Below are positions 37,320 through 49,900 of a stretch of DNA of 64,000 nucleotides, piece after piece (the stretch's first letter is position 1; every line of letters begins with the position of its first letter). Under the pieces are notes generated by a model that did no database searches, had not been told where the DNA came from, and saw only the letters and a list, made by a program, of their open reading frames with translations. The DNA comes from Watersipora subatra (lineage: Eukaryota; Bryozoa; Gymnolaemata; Cheilostomatida; Watersiporidae): NCBI RefSeq assembly GCF_963576615.1, contig NC_088708.1, forward strand, positions 58,081,196 to 58,145,195. Direction: 5' to 3'. Both the position numbers and the translations under genes were made by a program.

Positions 37320-39059
37320 AAGCGGATGCCATATCAAGCAAATAGCAAAAGAATTACTTTGTATGTACAATATAGTACTGCATCACAATGTGCACCTGGT
37401 ACATCCATAATGAATGCAAATGTTGCAATACCAATGTAAGGGTTGTGAAAGATAACCTTTTACCAATCAAAAGATACATGAAATTTCTTTCGATATAACT
37501 GCCCTTTAGTGTATGGTAAAATAATGTGCAGTCTTTTGGCTGTTATACAATGAATCTGCATTGATTGCATATTTCATAGGTGTGTGCTTGGAAACTTAAG
37601 AGATTTTATGGGTGTGGATATGCTATAATATGATTATAAATTCCTCGTAATAATTGTTGGATATTTTCGTGCAAATAGAGGTTCTTGCCATTCCCAAGCT
37701 GAGCTCAATGTGCAAATACTGTTTCCTAATATGTAACTTTGTTTTAGATTTCCTCTCACAAATGAGTCTTGTCTCAATAATTGGCTCAAGGTCATGTCCA
37801 GAAAAGACTCACTTTCACACACCACAGAATCTGTTCTGAAAATTTTCGATTCTACCACTGACCATTACATTGCATCAGGAGATAAATGGATGCCTAGTCA
37901 AAAAAGTGATGGTCGAAACCGCTGTTGCCGACAGACTACAAGTTGAATTCACGGACTTAGTCACAATTAAAGAAAAGACGATTATATATACACTTCGCAA
38001 GAACCATTCTGTTGACATAAACTACCAATCTTGGCTTACCATTTCTGTCACTGGTGATGTGTTTAGCTCATGGTCTTTGAAATTTTGTTTGAATTTTAGA
38101 TCTTGACAATTACAAAGCATAATGTTCATATGCTATACTAGATTTTGTGTGAATATTCTGTGTATTTATAACCGGGTGTATATGATTATGAAATTGTAAT
38201 AGTTGTTACGAAATCTAAAGAGTTATCAGTACAAACTCTGATGGAATTCTAATCGGCATCTATCTGTTCATACATACTATATTGTCATCGAAATATGAGT
38301 CAGCTTTATATAAAAAATGAAACAGTGTTAAAGACTGAATGATATGCGAATAGCTTTACATGATATGCTATCTAACTTTTCCTATTTTTTGTTAGTTACA
38401 TCACCACCCCTTCATAGTTTCCTTATTTACCACAAACAATGTAAAAGCTATTGTTTTCATGTGAATTGTTATAAACGTTTTAGGTTTAACTAATTTTATT
38501 TTGAGAATTTTTTCAAGAAATTTTAAAGTTACTTTGGTGTGAGTGCGCTCTATACTGCATGCGAATGGTTCTGTTTACTGAAGCGTTCTGAACTTCAAAT
38601 AAAGATAGCATCTAGAATACAAATGTATTTAGTAAATGGATGTATATACTGCACCAGCAAAAACAAAGATTTTGATATTGTATATGTGAGTTATAATTTA
38701 TCGGTGATCACCGTCAACAGTTTTCAACAGTAATAATACAATAATTTTCAATAAAAAGCCAAAACAGCATTTACTTTAAGTTTTCTTCTGGAGAAACAAC
38801 CCCTTGAAAAGATGACATCTGGTATTTTTGGAGGATAAACAACTCTGTAAAAGTAGTTACAACCTCTGCAGCAAGCAGAGGTTGTAGGCACTTGATTTTT
38901 GTGCAATCATAGCCTTATAGGCTAGGAAAATCGCCAAAATAATCTTCCTCTTAATTTGAAATACATGGAGTTGCTATAATGTTCCTATTATCAATGCTTG
39001 CGTATGTCTATTATAGAATTTCCCGCCTGGTGACGACAATTACGAAATAGGTAGGTATC
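37320..39059. other. MULE 3' non-coding region
   Basis: About 1.7 kb between the transposase stop and the subterminal repeats. It has AATAAA at 38598-38603 and 38750-38755 as possible polyadenylation signals. Short open frames (37870-38106, 38539-38733) lack any domain or splice logic. Confidence 0.5.
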
Positions 39060-39353
39060 CTCTCGACTGAACAACATGCTATGATTGGCCGGCGAACGGT
39101 AACACTAATTTATATTAACTTTCCCGCCTAAAAACGTCGGCTGCGAAAAAGTCTTTTGATCAAAACAGCCACATGATTGGCTGACGAACGATAAGGCTAA
39201 TTTATATTAACTTTCCCGCCTAAAAACGTCAGCTGCGAAAAAGTCTTTCGCTCAAAACAGCCACATGATTGGCTGATGAACGGTAACGCTAATTATACTA
39301 AATTTCGCGCCTGAAAACGTCAGCTGCTAAAAAGTCTTTCTTAAGAAACTCCC
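39060..39353. repeat. Tandem subterminal repeats with right MULE terminus
   Basis: Three units with period 93 then 90 bp (ACGTCRGCTG cores at 39134, 39227 and 39317), each holding the terminal motif in the orientation of the right end, e.g. GCCTAAAAACGTCAGCTGCG then AAAAAGTCTTTC, and a spacer ACATGATTGGCTGANGAACG. The spacer also precedes the first unit. The left end has one copy only. They may be repeated transposase-binding sites (inference). Confidence 0.85.
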
Positions 39354-39362
39354 GATCGTAAT
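39354..39362. repeat. Right 9-bp target duplication of the MULE
   Basis: GATCGTAAT, identical to 28369-28377. Confidence 0.9.
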
Positions 39363-39904
39363 AGAACAAATAAAAACGTTATAAATGAGTTCGCTAAAGC
39401 TAACATGAGCTGCCGTTTTATTTTGTTCACGACATGACTTTCACCAACTATAGCCTAATTATCCAGGCACCAAGACTGCGATTTAGACAAATTTAGGCTG
39501 CACGGCTCCGGTTTATATGCAACTGGCTGTGCTATCCGGCGTTGTCCGGGTAATAAAAAGGTCTTTGGACAGAAAGTTGATTTGTATTTAACATATAACA
39601 ACATTTCCCATTCCAACTTTTAATCTACATATCATGAGAGAAGTGTTTTGTGTAGTTGAAATAAATTAATAGAAAAATAGAAACAACTGTAAAGGTTTTC
39701 AAACTTTGTCAAACAACTGTAACTTTCAAGCTATTAGCCAGGCACATTGCCAATGGAAAATTCCAGTACGCTGCTTAATTAGCTAGCCTTCTAATGACAG
39801 TACTCTTTGACGCTGTGTCAGCATTGTTGTCCAGCTACAACTATTCTAATAATAGCTATAGCCGGAATGACAGACAGACATACTTTGAGAAATATATACA
39901 TGTA

Positions 39905-40166
39905 TGTCATGCAAGTGCCAAGTATTACTGGTACTTTGCCAACAAACATTATGCTTTTTAGCTAAAGCTTTATACAAGCTAATATTATATAGTACTGTCT
40001 CATTATAGCTATTAATAATGCTTGTAGCTTTTTACAAAGCTTTTCTATGACCAAACATATAAATACTTGGGTTTTCTGTTATCAAATCAGTTGTCTCTGG
40101 AGTGTGCAATAAACCATTTCTCTAACTTAATACTCTATTTAATTGCTTCTGTGCAGAAACATAACA
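39905..40166 (+). repeat. 5' LTR
   Basis: 262 bp, TG...CA ends, contains CATATAAATACTTGG (TATA-like) and CAATAAACC (polyadenylation-like) motifs. Confidence 0.94.
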
Positions 40167-40299
40167 GAAGCTAATTGGCGACAAGGATTTCTCTCTTGAA
40201 CAGTTACAAAGAGTTTTGTTCAGATTTTATCATTGATAAAATCGATACAAAGAGTTCTAGTTTATTACAAGAGTAACTGTTCAAAATTGCACCACTACA

Positions 40300-43200
40300 A
40301 TGGCAGAAGTAGCAGACCTGATCAAGCTAATGCAGAAGCAGCAGGAGGACCAGAGACAGCAGCAAGAAGAGCATAGACAACAGCAGCATGAGGAGTTCAA
40401 GCAGCAACAAGAGGAATACAGACGTCAGCAAGATGAAAGAATGGAGGAGAATAAGAAACTGATGGAGCTACTACTACAAAACCTACAACGGAAACAAGAA
40501 ACAGCTGCAACCGCTGTTCCAGCCTTCCCAGGTTTTGACCCAACAGCAGAGCTACTAACAGATTACATAGACAGATTCAACACATTCATTGCAGCACATT
40601 CTATTCATCAAGACAAGATTGCTGGCACTTTTCTCACCAACCAACAGCCTACACTCTACAAGCAGCTTAGTAATATGGCAGCTCAGCTTTCAACACCCAA
40701 GCAGATCAACGACCTCAACATGGATGAAATACTGGAATTTCTCAAAGACCAGTATGACCCTAAGCGCTTCATTGTTAGAGAGCGTTACAAGTATTGGAGT
40801 GACATGCAGAGGAAACCTGGAGAAACTATTCAAGAGTTAGCTGCTAGAATTCGTCAGGATGCAACTACATGTGCCTTCATAGACATTACAGATCCATTAG
40901 ATGAGGCTCTCAGAACAAGATTTATCTGCTCTGTAAACAATGAAGCAGTTCTCAAATCTCTCTTCAAGGTCAAGGACAATGAACTCAACTTCAACAAAGC
41001 TATACAGGTAGCACAGGAAACAGAAGAAGCAGTTAAAGTTGCCAAAGAGACAGTTTATGGAAACTCGTCTAAAGTCAACAAGGTTGCTCAACAGAAATCA
41101 AGATACAAACCAATCCAGAAAAACAACTCTACACCTGACAAGCAGAAGGAAGGAAAGCTATGCTACAGATGTGACCGAACTAACCATACAGCGGATGACT
41201 GCAGATTCAAAGCAGCCACCTGCAACTTTTGTTCTAAACAAGGTCACATAGAAAGAGCATGCAAGAAAAAGAAATCATCTGCAGCAGAAAAACCAGTAAA
41301 GATGATAGAATGCACATCAACCAAGATGGTGAAACTTGCTGAAAACATCAAACTGGAGGGAGACAACTTCACACTTGAACTGGACACTGGAGCATGTGAC
41401 AACTTCATCTGTAAATCAATATGGGAGAAGCTAGGAAAGCCAAACCTAAAACCTACTACAGTTAACTACAAATCAGCCTCAGGACATCTTATAGAGACGC
41501 TTGGCAGATGTGAGCTAACTGCCCAATTGGATGCACAGAAAGAAGTCAGACTACCATTTGTGATTAGTGCTGTACAAGATCTCAACCTACTAGGAAGAAC
41601 TGCTATACAGCAACTAGGCATCTCTATTGATGACAAGCTACAACAGAACCTTGTATCAACAATCACAGAGAACCAGCCAGATGGGAGGTTACAAATCAAG
41701 TGTAAGGAGATGTGCAAAGAATTTCCAGAAATATTCAAAGACGAGCTAGGATGTCTCAAGAACTTTGAACTAGAGATAAACTTCAAACCTTCAACAAAGC
41801 CAGTCTTCTGCCGACCCAGACCAGTTCCTATTGCCTTGACAGAAGAGCTCAACCAAGCATACGAAGCAGGTGTAGCTAAAGGCATATGGGAACCAACTCA
41901 ATTCAACCAGTATGGAACACCAGTTGTACCTGTACGCAAATCTACAACAGGTCAAGCTGCAGGGAAGATCAGAGTATGTGGAGACTACTCCAAGACTATC
42001 AATAATCAGCTAGAAACACATAGGAAACCTATCCCACTACCAGAAGATCTAATCAGAAAACTAGGTGGAGGCTATTGCTACACAAAGATTGATTTAGCAG
42101 ATGCCTACAATCAAATATTGTTGGCACCAGAAAGTCAACGACGACTAGCACTATCAACACACCGAGGAGTACTACTACAGAAGAGGTTGCCCTTTGGCAT
42201 AAGCTCAGCACCAGGGTATTTTCAAGAAATCATGGAGCAACTGACACAAGACCTCCCAGGAGTAGCAGTATACCTAGATGATATACTAGTGAGTGGAGCC
42301 AATGCAGAGAGCCATCTACAAAACTTACGTCGACTTCTTCAAAGATTAGAAGAAAGAGGGCTCAGATGTAGAAAAGACAAGTGCTGTTTTGCTCAACCTA
42401 CAGTAGAGTATCTGGGACACAAACTCACTTCAAAGGGAATCACTAAAGGAAAGAAGGCAGATGCAGTACAACAGATGCCAGTCCCAACAGACTTAACTCA
42501 GCTAAGATCTTTCTTAGGAGCTACACAATTCTACAGCAAGTTCATACCCAATCTGTCACAACTCACAGGACCATTGCACAAACTGACACGCAAAGGAGAG
42601 ACCTGGAAGTGGGGCACTGAACAAGAAAAGAGCTTCAACAAACTGAAAGATATGCTATCAACTGATAGTGTCTTAGCACACTTCAACCCAGATCTTGACA
42701 TTGGAATCTCATGTGATGCTTCAGAAACTGGACTGGGAGCTGTACTATTTCATCGTTATCCGGATGGAAGTGAGAGACCAATAGCCAATGTTTCAAAAAC
42801 ACTGACCAGCACACAGAGGAAATATGGACAAATACAAAAAGAAGCTCTCTCAATCATGTTTGCTCTAAAGAAGTATCACCAGTACCTGTATGGTCGACGG
42901 TTTATCTTGGTAACTGACCACAGACCTCTTCTCACACTTCTAGGACCTACCAAAGGAGTTCCAGCTCTAGCAGCCAACAGACTAGCAAGATGGGCACTGG
43001 TACTAAATCAGTATGACTACACCATAGAATACAGATCTACCCAGCATCATCAAAATGCAGATGTCCTCTCAAGACTGCCAGTTGGACCTGATAAAGAGTT
43101 TGATGCAAGAGAAGATGAGGATGATGTTGATTGTACACCACTTCCTACAGGATACTCTCCCAGTCAGCTGCTGAATGGAAGACAGATGAGATGCAAGATT

Positions 43201-43665
43201 GACACCCTATTGCCATCACCCGCACACATAGCACAGTTTCATCAATCCAGAGAAGTCAACCGATCGGCAGAAAAGACAGTTAGCAAGATACACAGCTACA
43301 ATCTTGGAGCACCATGCTATGCCTTGTATCATGGACCTAGACGCAACAGACAACCTAGATGGGTTCCAGCCATTGTTACTAAGATATATGGAACTCGTAG
43401 TCTCAATGTCAAAGTGGTACCAAAGGGACCTACTTGGAGAAGACATGTTGAACAACTCAGACCAAGATACTCAACAGAAGAAGATCAAGACCCTGGAGAT
43501 AAACCTGATATAACAGAGGAGACAAAACTGCAACTACCAGCCCCTACAACTGTAACAGAGCAACCTCCGTCTAGAAGAAGACCACGCAACCCTCGTCTAC
43601 CTGATGGAGATGAGTATAGCAGAGACAAACCCCGAAGGTCTAAGAGAACCAGAAAGAACCTTTAG
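40300..43665 (+). CDS. Gag-pol fossil frame of the LTR element
   Basis: One frame of 1,121 codons. Its recognisable parts in order are a Gln/Glu-rich N-terminal coiled stretch, a gag-like region, two CCHC zinc knuckles (CYRCDRTNHTADDC and CNFCSKQGHIERAC), a pepsin-type protease motif (LDTGA), reverse transcriptase with YLDD, RNase H (CDASETGLGAVL, TDHRPL) and a C-terminal integrase-tail-like segment. These place it in Ty3/Gypsy (Metaviridae). Treated as a fossil; as a whole the element appears broken. Confidence 0.93.
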   Translation: MAEVADLIKLMQKQQEDQRQQQEEHRQQQHEEFKQQQEEYRRQQDERMEENKKLMELLLQNLQRKQETAATAVPAFPGFDPTAELLTDYIDRFNTFIAAHSIHQDKIAGTFLTNQQPTLYKQLSNMAAQLSTPKQINDLNMDEILEFLKDQYDPKRFIVRERYKYWSDMQRKPGETIQELAARIRQDATTCAFIDITDPLDEALRTRFICSVNNEAVLKSLFKVKDNELNFNKAIQVAQETEEAVKVAKETVYGNSSKVNKVAQQKSRYKPIQKNNSTPDKQKEGKLCYRCDRTNHTADDCRFKAATCNFCSKQGHIERACKKKKSSAAEKPVKMIECTSTKMVKLAENIKLEGDNFTLELDTGACDNFICKSIWEKLGKPNLKPTTVNYKSASGHLIETLGRCELTAQLDAQKEVRLPFVISAVQDLNLLGRTAIQQLGISIDDKLQQNLVSTITENQPDGRLQIKCKEMCKEFPEIFKDELGCLKNFELEINFKPSTKPVFCRPRPVPIALTEELNQAYEAGVAKGIWEPTQFNQYGTPVVPVRKSTTGQAAGKIRVCGDYSKTINNQLETHRKPIPLPEDLIRKLGGGYCYTKIDLADAYNQILLAPESQRRLALSTHRGVLLQKRLPFGISSAPGYFQEIMEQLTQDLPGVAVYLDDILVSGANAESHLQNLRRLLQRLEERGLRCRKDKCCFAQPTVEYLGHKLTSKGITKGKKADAVQQMPVPTDLTQLRSFLGATQFYSKFIPNLSQLTGPLHKLTRKGETWKWGTEQEKSFNKLKDMLSTDSVLAHFNPDLDIGISCDASETGLGAVLFHRYPDGSERPIANVSKTLTSTQRKYGQIQKEALSIMFALKKYHQYLYGRRFILVTDHRPLLTLLGPTKGVPALAANRLARWALVLNQYDYTIEYRSTQHHQNADVLSRLPVGPDKEFDAREDEDDVDCTPLPTGYSPSQLLNGRQMRCKIDTLLPSPAHIAQFHQSREVNRSAEKTVSKIHSYNLGAPCYALYHGPRRNRQPRWVPAIVTKIYGTRSLNVKVVPKGPTWRRHVEQLRPRYSTEEDQDPGDKPDITEETKLQLPAPTTVTEQPPSRRRPRNPRLPDGDEYSRDKPRRSKRTRKNL

Positions 43666-43678
43666 CTTAGTGAGGAGG

Positions 43679-43940
43679 TGTCATGCAAGTGCCAAGTATT
43701 ACTGGTACTTTGCCAACAAACATTATGCTTTTTAGCTAAAGCTTTAAACAAGCTAATATTATATAGTACTGTCTCATTATAGCTATTAATAATGCTTGTA
43801 GCTTTTTACAAAGCTTTTCTATGACCAAACATATAAATACTTGGGTTTTCTGTTATCAAATCAGTTGTCTCTGGAGTGTGCAATAAACCATTTCTCTAAC
43901 TTAATACTCTATTTAATTGCTTCTGTGCAGAAACATAACA
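43679..43940 (+). repeat. 3' LTR
   Basis: 262 bp, identical to the 5' LTR except one position. Confidence 0.94.
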
Positions 43941-43955
43941 ATGTATATATATAGA

Positions 43956-46900
43956 TTAAAAATGTACATATTTTTACAAATTGGAGGACAACTGTACACC
44001 AGCCAAATTCTAAATAACAATTTACAACTGCCTGACTGGATGGCTACAGTTAATGGTTTTCTCATTTATAAGAAATAGTTATTTGAACTAATTTATGTCA
44101 CACCTGATAAAGTCACTCAGTGCTCTTAAAGCTAACTGTTTTTAAAACTTGTGAAACAATTATGAACTGCTCTTACAAATAGGTCAAGACTGCCTACACA
44201 GGATAGAGTTGACTAGACAAATCTTTACTGCTTAAGGATAACACATGCACTTAATCCATTCTCTATCTCTATATGCTTTTACAACCACTCACTAGCTTAA
44301 TTATCCCATGTCTACTGGAAAGACCCTGACTCAAAATAGGCAAAAAATGGACCATCCACTTTTAGTTGCATTTCTATGACTTGCAGGATCTTTACTTGAC
44401 TCCTGTTAGTTGCTTTACACAGCATTACAATACTGAAATAGACAAGGAATCAGGTATTATCACGTTTTATCAGTGGTAAAGCGCGTGCTCATACTCTGAT
44501 TATACTTACATGTATAGACAAATTCAGTGGCCACTAAATAGTTATTTCTGAGATTTTAGCACAGTTTGTGCTGCAATAAGCTTGCTTTCATACTCAGTTC
44601 AATACAAATAATTACTTAATTAAAACTAAGATAAACAATATGCAATTTCCTCTTACAAGAAATTAACACTCTAAAATAAATGTAGGATTATAAGTATCCC
44701 ACGATTCAACAAACATACAAATCTATTTATACAAGCAATAGATAATCATTCCAAAGCGCTGCTAGTGGCCGACATAAACTGCTAGCTAAAACTAGGTTGA
44801 ACAAGGCAAGAAAGAATAACAAGAACAATTGCTCCTCACTCTTACTCTAACATTTTCATTATCTAATTTTCATCGCTACTAATTATATCCACTAGTAATT
44901 TTAAATACCTTATCTCTGTATTTATGTTCATAGATCATTTATTTTACACTGTCCACATTTAGCATGACTTTTACTGCTTGATTTAAAACTCATTGCCAGA
45001 CTGTTGATGCAATATTAAGCAATAAAGCTATATAACTCTTAGCTTTAAATTACATACTAACAGAAAAAATAGCCTTTCAATTATCACTATCAGATAAAAT
45101 CCATAGAAATGTTTCTTTCTTGAAAACTAGCTAGCGCTTTTTAAACCGGCATTTACTACTCAAAAAGAGACAAAAAGTAGACACATAGCATTTTCAGAAT
45201 GATTCACTCATTGTTTCCTTACTCTTGTTTCCTGTTCTGCTAGGCTATATGGCTATTCGCCCCACTTTAGATAGAATTACGGAATCACATTTACAGAATT
45301 ACGGAAAAATAGGATGTTATTGTCAGTGAGTTTAAGTTTTGAGAGTTATTCTCATTTACCCTGTAAGGTAGGAGATAGCTAGCAATCAGATTGCATTTAG
45401 TATTTTTTCTAAATGACAGACTCAGCCACTTCTATCTAACAAGTCTTTTAAAGAACAAAAGTTTTCTCAAAGTTCTCTATTTACAGCTTGTATGCTGATA
45501 AAAATACTACATTTGTAGGCCGATGCCAAATGCTATCATATCTCCAATCATCACGAGCCTCTTCAACAAGCAAGTTTTTCTGACAGGTTATTGTAAAGTA
45601 GAGGTAAAAGTTGTTTATAGAGATTATTTTTCTCAGGTGTAGACATTTGCTTATATTAAAACTTAGAAATCAACTTTGTGAGTCTTTTACTTTTTAGGAA
45701 CTTAAACATTTGCTTCTTCTTTTGGTGGTGATTTGAACATAGGTTTTGTTTTCCGCAATTCCGTTGAAAATTTATCTATGACTATCTTTAAATAAATATT
45801 TTTTCAATGATAAATTTGAAGGTAGTTTTTAGCATTAACTCTCAGCTGCATTCTTCCTTTGAAAAATCTCATCATCAAAATGGACTCGTTTGATTACACT
45901 TGCCATATCAAAAAGAAAGTGCTTTCCCTCAAAGCTATGCTGCGATATGCAAGAAAGAATGACAGGATATCTGAAAACCTACACTTTTCTTCACCCACTC
46001 TGTCTATATGTACGTTTACTCTCCTGACGACTACAACATTTGCTGTATTTCCATCATCATAATGCCCAGAGTGTTTGCAGTAAGTACCATGACAGCAGAT
46101 GCATGGCAACAGATAATAAAGCTTTGAGAATAGGAACTTACTTAGTCTCTTTCGCTTAGTTCATAAATTATACTCAGTTGCTATCATCGTTTAGGATCAC
46201 TTTCTGTGGTCCTTGTAACAATTGATCTTATTTGACTTTTTAGTGCAAAGTTCTATTGTATGGTTCCACCAATTTATTGAATTATAAAGACCTTAGGTAA
46301 GATTTTATACCATAGCTAATAGAATCGTGCAGAGCACCTGATACTGCTTGTCATTTTCTTGTGTTTAGTGATATTGAGAGCCAGTTCTTATTTTCTTACT
46401 GATATTGTAATTACTGCTATTACTGACAATTATGAATCTCATCTCTAAATATCATTTGAACAGTTTATCACTTGTCATCACTTGTCACTTATCATCTGTT
46501 ATCTTCACTACTCATCAGCTGTTAAAAAAAACAGATTAAACATGTCAGAAGTTTAGTTTGATTTTACAAATTGTGAAAAAATTTCACAATTTATCGCAAG
46601 CTTCCAATGTTACACAGTCGTCACAAAATTAACAAACAATTATGCTATGTTGAAACATTGCTGAATAAGCAAGATATATAAATATATATTTTATACAATG
46701 ATGTATAGTCTAATACTAAATAAAATATCTATTGATGTATTTTACCTATTGCACATACCCATACAGTTAAAGTAAACTAAATATGAAATATTATGTTCAT
46801 AATATAACTTGCATAAAAACATTAATGGTATTGCACCTACGAGTCTTATTTACTTATAGTTAATGAATTTTTTGGTTCAATGTGTATAATAGTTAGTCTT

Positions 46901-49900
46901 CAAGTAATGCAATTGAATCACAATTAAATATAGATTAATTCATCATTTGCCTGATTGATTGAAAATTTTGACTGGAATGAAGTCCATTACGTTGTGAATA
47001 CATGTAGCCTATACATGTATTTAACACTGTTACACCCTAAACATAATTGAACTTGTAGCAACCATTATATGCAATTGCTCATCAGTATACAGAATAGCGG
47101 CATTTTATTGGGTAAAGTCAGTTAATCAGATTAATATGAACAGTAAACTGAATTTTCTCAACTTTTTCTTACACAGACATGTTTTATTGCTGTGTCGAAT
47201 AACATGCCATTACATTCCTTTTTTACACAGAGATGTCTTATTGCTCTGAGTCGACTAACACACCATTGTATTCTTTTTTTACACAGAAATGTTTTATTGT
47301 TATGTGTCGACTAACACGCCATATTATTGCAAATGAATTTTTTTAATTTGCAAAACTTTTACCAATTCTACAAACCAATAATTGTTTTTTATAAAGATGC
47401 TACTACTGTTAATGCTAATGCAGCTAAAATAAAAAGTTTAACCAAAAATGAGGCATTAATTTTCTGCTCATCACTGAGTGCATATCAGTCCACTACTAGG
47501 AATAGTAATAAAAATCTAATATATGTTATTAATAACGGCTGCCAAAATCGTTTTTTGCTCATTTATCTTATTTATAGTAGCATAAGTTCACAATATAATA
47601 ATGATGCAAATAAATTTTGTAAATACATTTAAATATAAATAGCTCAAGTGATAAAAAGAAGACAACTCTGATTCAAATTAATAAATGCCTCTTTCATATT
47701 AGCAAGCTTAATCGCAATGACTGTTATTTCAGAGTAAATCCTTATAGTATGCTATAAAAGGTTCAATTGCAAAAATATTGAGTTCTCAGCATGACTGTTG
47801 AGAAGCATGATGGATACACCAGAGTATTTTAGTAGTGTCTATAGATACACCAGAGTCTTTTAGTAGTGTCTATGGATGATCAGCGTTCAGCTACTTTCAG
47901 GTCAATGTCAGTTGTTAATTCTGAAAAGCTCCAATATTCAAGTTTGTCAAAGTAATCCTTGTCTCAGCTACTTCTTCAATGTTGAAGCTAAGATGTTGGA
48001 AATACTATATGTCTACAACAATGTCTAATGATAGGTACATGTATATATGATAGGATTTCTTCATTGACACAATATGGCCCTTTATAGGTCTCAGCTCTGT
48101 CAATTGAGAGTAGCTGACCAAAAAGTATGCTCTCTTAGCTTGTAACTTATCTAATGTGTTGGTCACCCTTTACATTGCTTATGTTTGTATCTTTTAGACA
48201 GTAAAGATGCAAAGATACACCAGCTCGAATATATAACAAGGTTCTATACATAATTCTAGCTTGTCGTATAGACAATTCAGAAAGCATGTCAGTAGGAATA
48301 GATTTTTGTTGACTTGATACAAAAATATTCTATTTAGTACATCTTGATGATCTTGTTCTTGTGAGAAAGTTGAAGATTTTGGATTGATAAATTCCTGTAT
48401 TTCGTACACCTGTTTGTGGAAATCAAAAGACCACAATATCTAATGGCTACAAAATTGTCAAAAGTTGTTATCTAAATAACATAAGTAATATTGTTTACCT
48501 AACAGCTTGTTGCATATTTAATTCAGGCATGAATAATGAAAAGAAATTGCTGAAATTCACTGTGACCCATGCGAAGAATAGTATTACAATTGGAAGCAGA
48601 CAACTCTATAAAAATGACTATGTGTTATGAGCGGAAGCAAGCTGCTAGAGGGAAGGTTTTGTTTAAGATGTGAACAATAGAACTTATATAAAGAAATAAA
48701 CACTACACATCAAATGGTCACACCTGACAATCTAAAGATACAGAATTGAATGCATGACCATGTAACATTTCCATGTATTAGTATATCAAATATATAGACG
48801 CTTGGTTGAGACAGCTGACAATTAGCCTCAATATCAGTTTGTGAAAACACCTAACTTATTATTGTAATCTCTATTTAGACACGCAACAAGAGAGATGGCA
48901 AATATGCCCAGCCTAATATAGCCTGAGTCTATGGTACCTTTCTATAATTTCTCTTAAAGGTGACTAACATTGTGTTAAATATGCCACATGCTTCTTCTCA
49001 ATGCACTTCACATATATCAATTGCATCTGCATAAAGCTCATTAACATCATAGCACAATGTTTTGTTGACCCTGCATTGTGTAGGCAATGATTAAAGGCTA
49101 CAATATACGGAGGAAAGGATATTCTCATGCGCGAGTGTAATCACATACTGTACGCTCTGACCATTGTGTCACATCAAGCTCGAACCAGATTAATTTTTTT
49201 CAATAAAATGCTTAATTTATGGTATGATCAAACAGTGAACTTTGAAATCAATACAAACGTTGTGCTAGTATTTAATTCTGATATTAGCAGTGTACGAGTC
49301 AGTGAATTATAGCTACAGTGAACACATGACAGGTAAGTGCTACAAATTGGTTTCTCTGGTGCTGAATGTACTGTAAAAGAGTCTAATAGTTCCTTTACGC
49401 TGCCATCATCTGTATATGCTATAGCGCTCGACTATTTTATATATACATGTATCCAACATTTGTTTTGGCTTGGCAAATCTTTATAACTAGTGTCCAGGAT
49501 TTTAGTTAGTCATAGTTTTAGTGTTTCAATTGAAATTCCTATTTCATAATTAATATTCAGTGAGCTTTATGACTCACATTTTGGAATTCATAATATCTGC
49601 CGAATTAGTCGTATTGGCCAACATCTGCTGATGTCGGCTGGCATCTGCCGGTTTTATGATATATGAAGAAGTCCAAAGTTTAGAGGAAGTGAGACTTGGT
49701 AGAAGAGTCAGTCAGGTGTGTAAGATCTGATACATACACAATTATAAGGTTGTATTCCATGGTTAGGAGACTATTTTATATCATCAATAAATGAACTTGT
49801 ACAAGTGCTGAGTTGAATAGAAGAAGCCAAGCAGTGTCGTCTTCAATATAGATATAAACAAGCGTCAGTGCACTTTCACTATACTGCCAATCCCTGTGTA

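Larger units (their letters stand above)
28378..39353 (+). mobile_element. Mutator-like (MULE) DNA transposon, apparently whole, 11 kb
   Basis: A perfect 9-bp duplication GATCGTAAT flanks the element at 28369-28377 and 39354-39362; 9-11 bp duplications are typical of the Mutator superfamily. The termini are inverted: left TTTCTTAAGAAAGACTTTTT then AGCAGCTGACGTTTT, and the same read inward from the right, matching over about 60 bp with the outermost five bases diverged. Between them lies a single 15-exon transposase gene (28659-37319) with no break. The right end adds three tandem copies of a 90-93 bp subterminal unit that repeats the terminal motif. A 366-bp MITE lies in intron 2. Intact frame and perfect duplication suggest recent activity or selection on the gene. 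Confidence 0.93.
39905..43940 (+). mobile_element. Ty3/Gypsy-type LTR retrotransposon, young, broken
   Basis: Two 262-bp LTRs (39905-40166, 43679-43940) start TGTCATGC, end ACATAACA and differ at one site seen by eye, so the insertion is very recent. The 5-bp target duplication ATGTA is perfect (39900-39904 and 43941-43945). A primer-binding-site-like TGGCGAC follows the 5' LTR at 40176, and a purine-rich GAGGAGGTG abuts the 3' LTR. The interior is one long gag-pol frame. It looks broken, with about one break. It is inserted in the 5' end of a Helitron. Confidence 0.95.
39523..43955 (-). mobile_element. Helitron split by the LTR element
   Basis: On the minus strand the 5' end TCTATATATATACATGTATA starts at 43955 after an A, and the 3' end carries the hairpin CCCGGACAACGCCGG then ATAGCACAGCCAG at 39523 (CCAG instead of CTAG). 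Without the LTR insertion and its target duplication it is about 390 bp, the same family as the copies at 7.3 and 15.5 kb. Confidence 0.78.

Noticed and set aside
41039-43513. Small frames within the LTR element
   Set aside because: Shadow frames of the gag-pol fossil.
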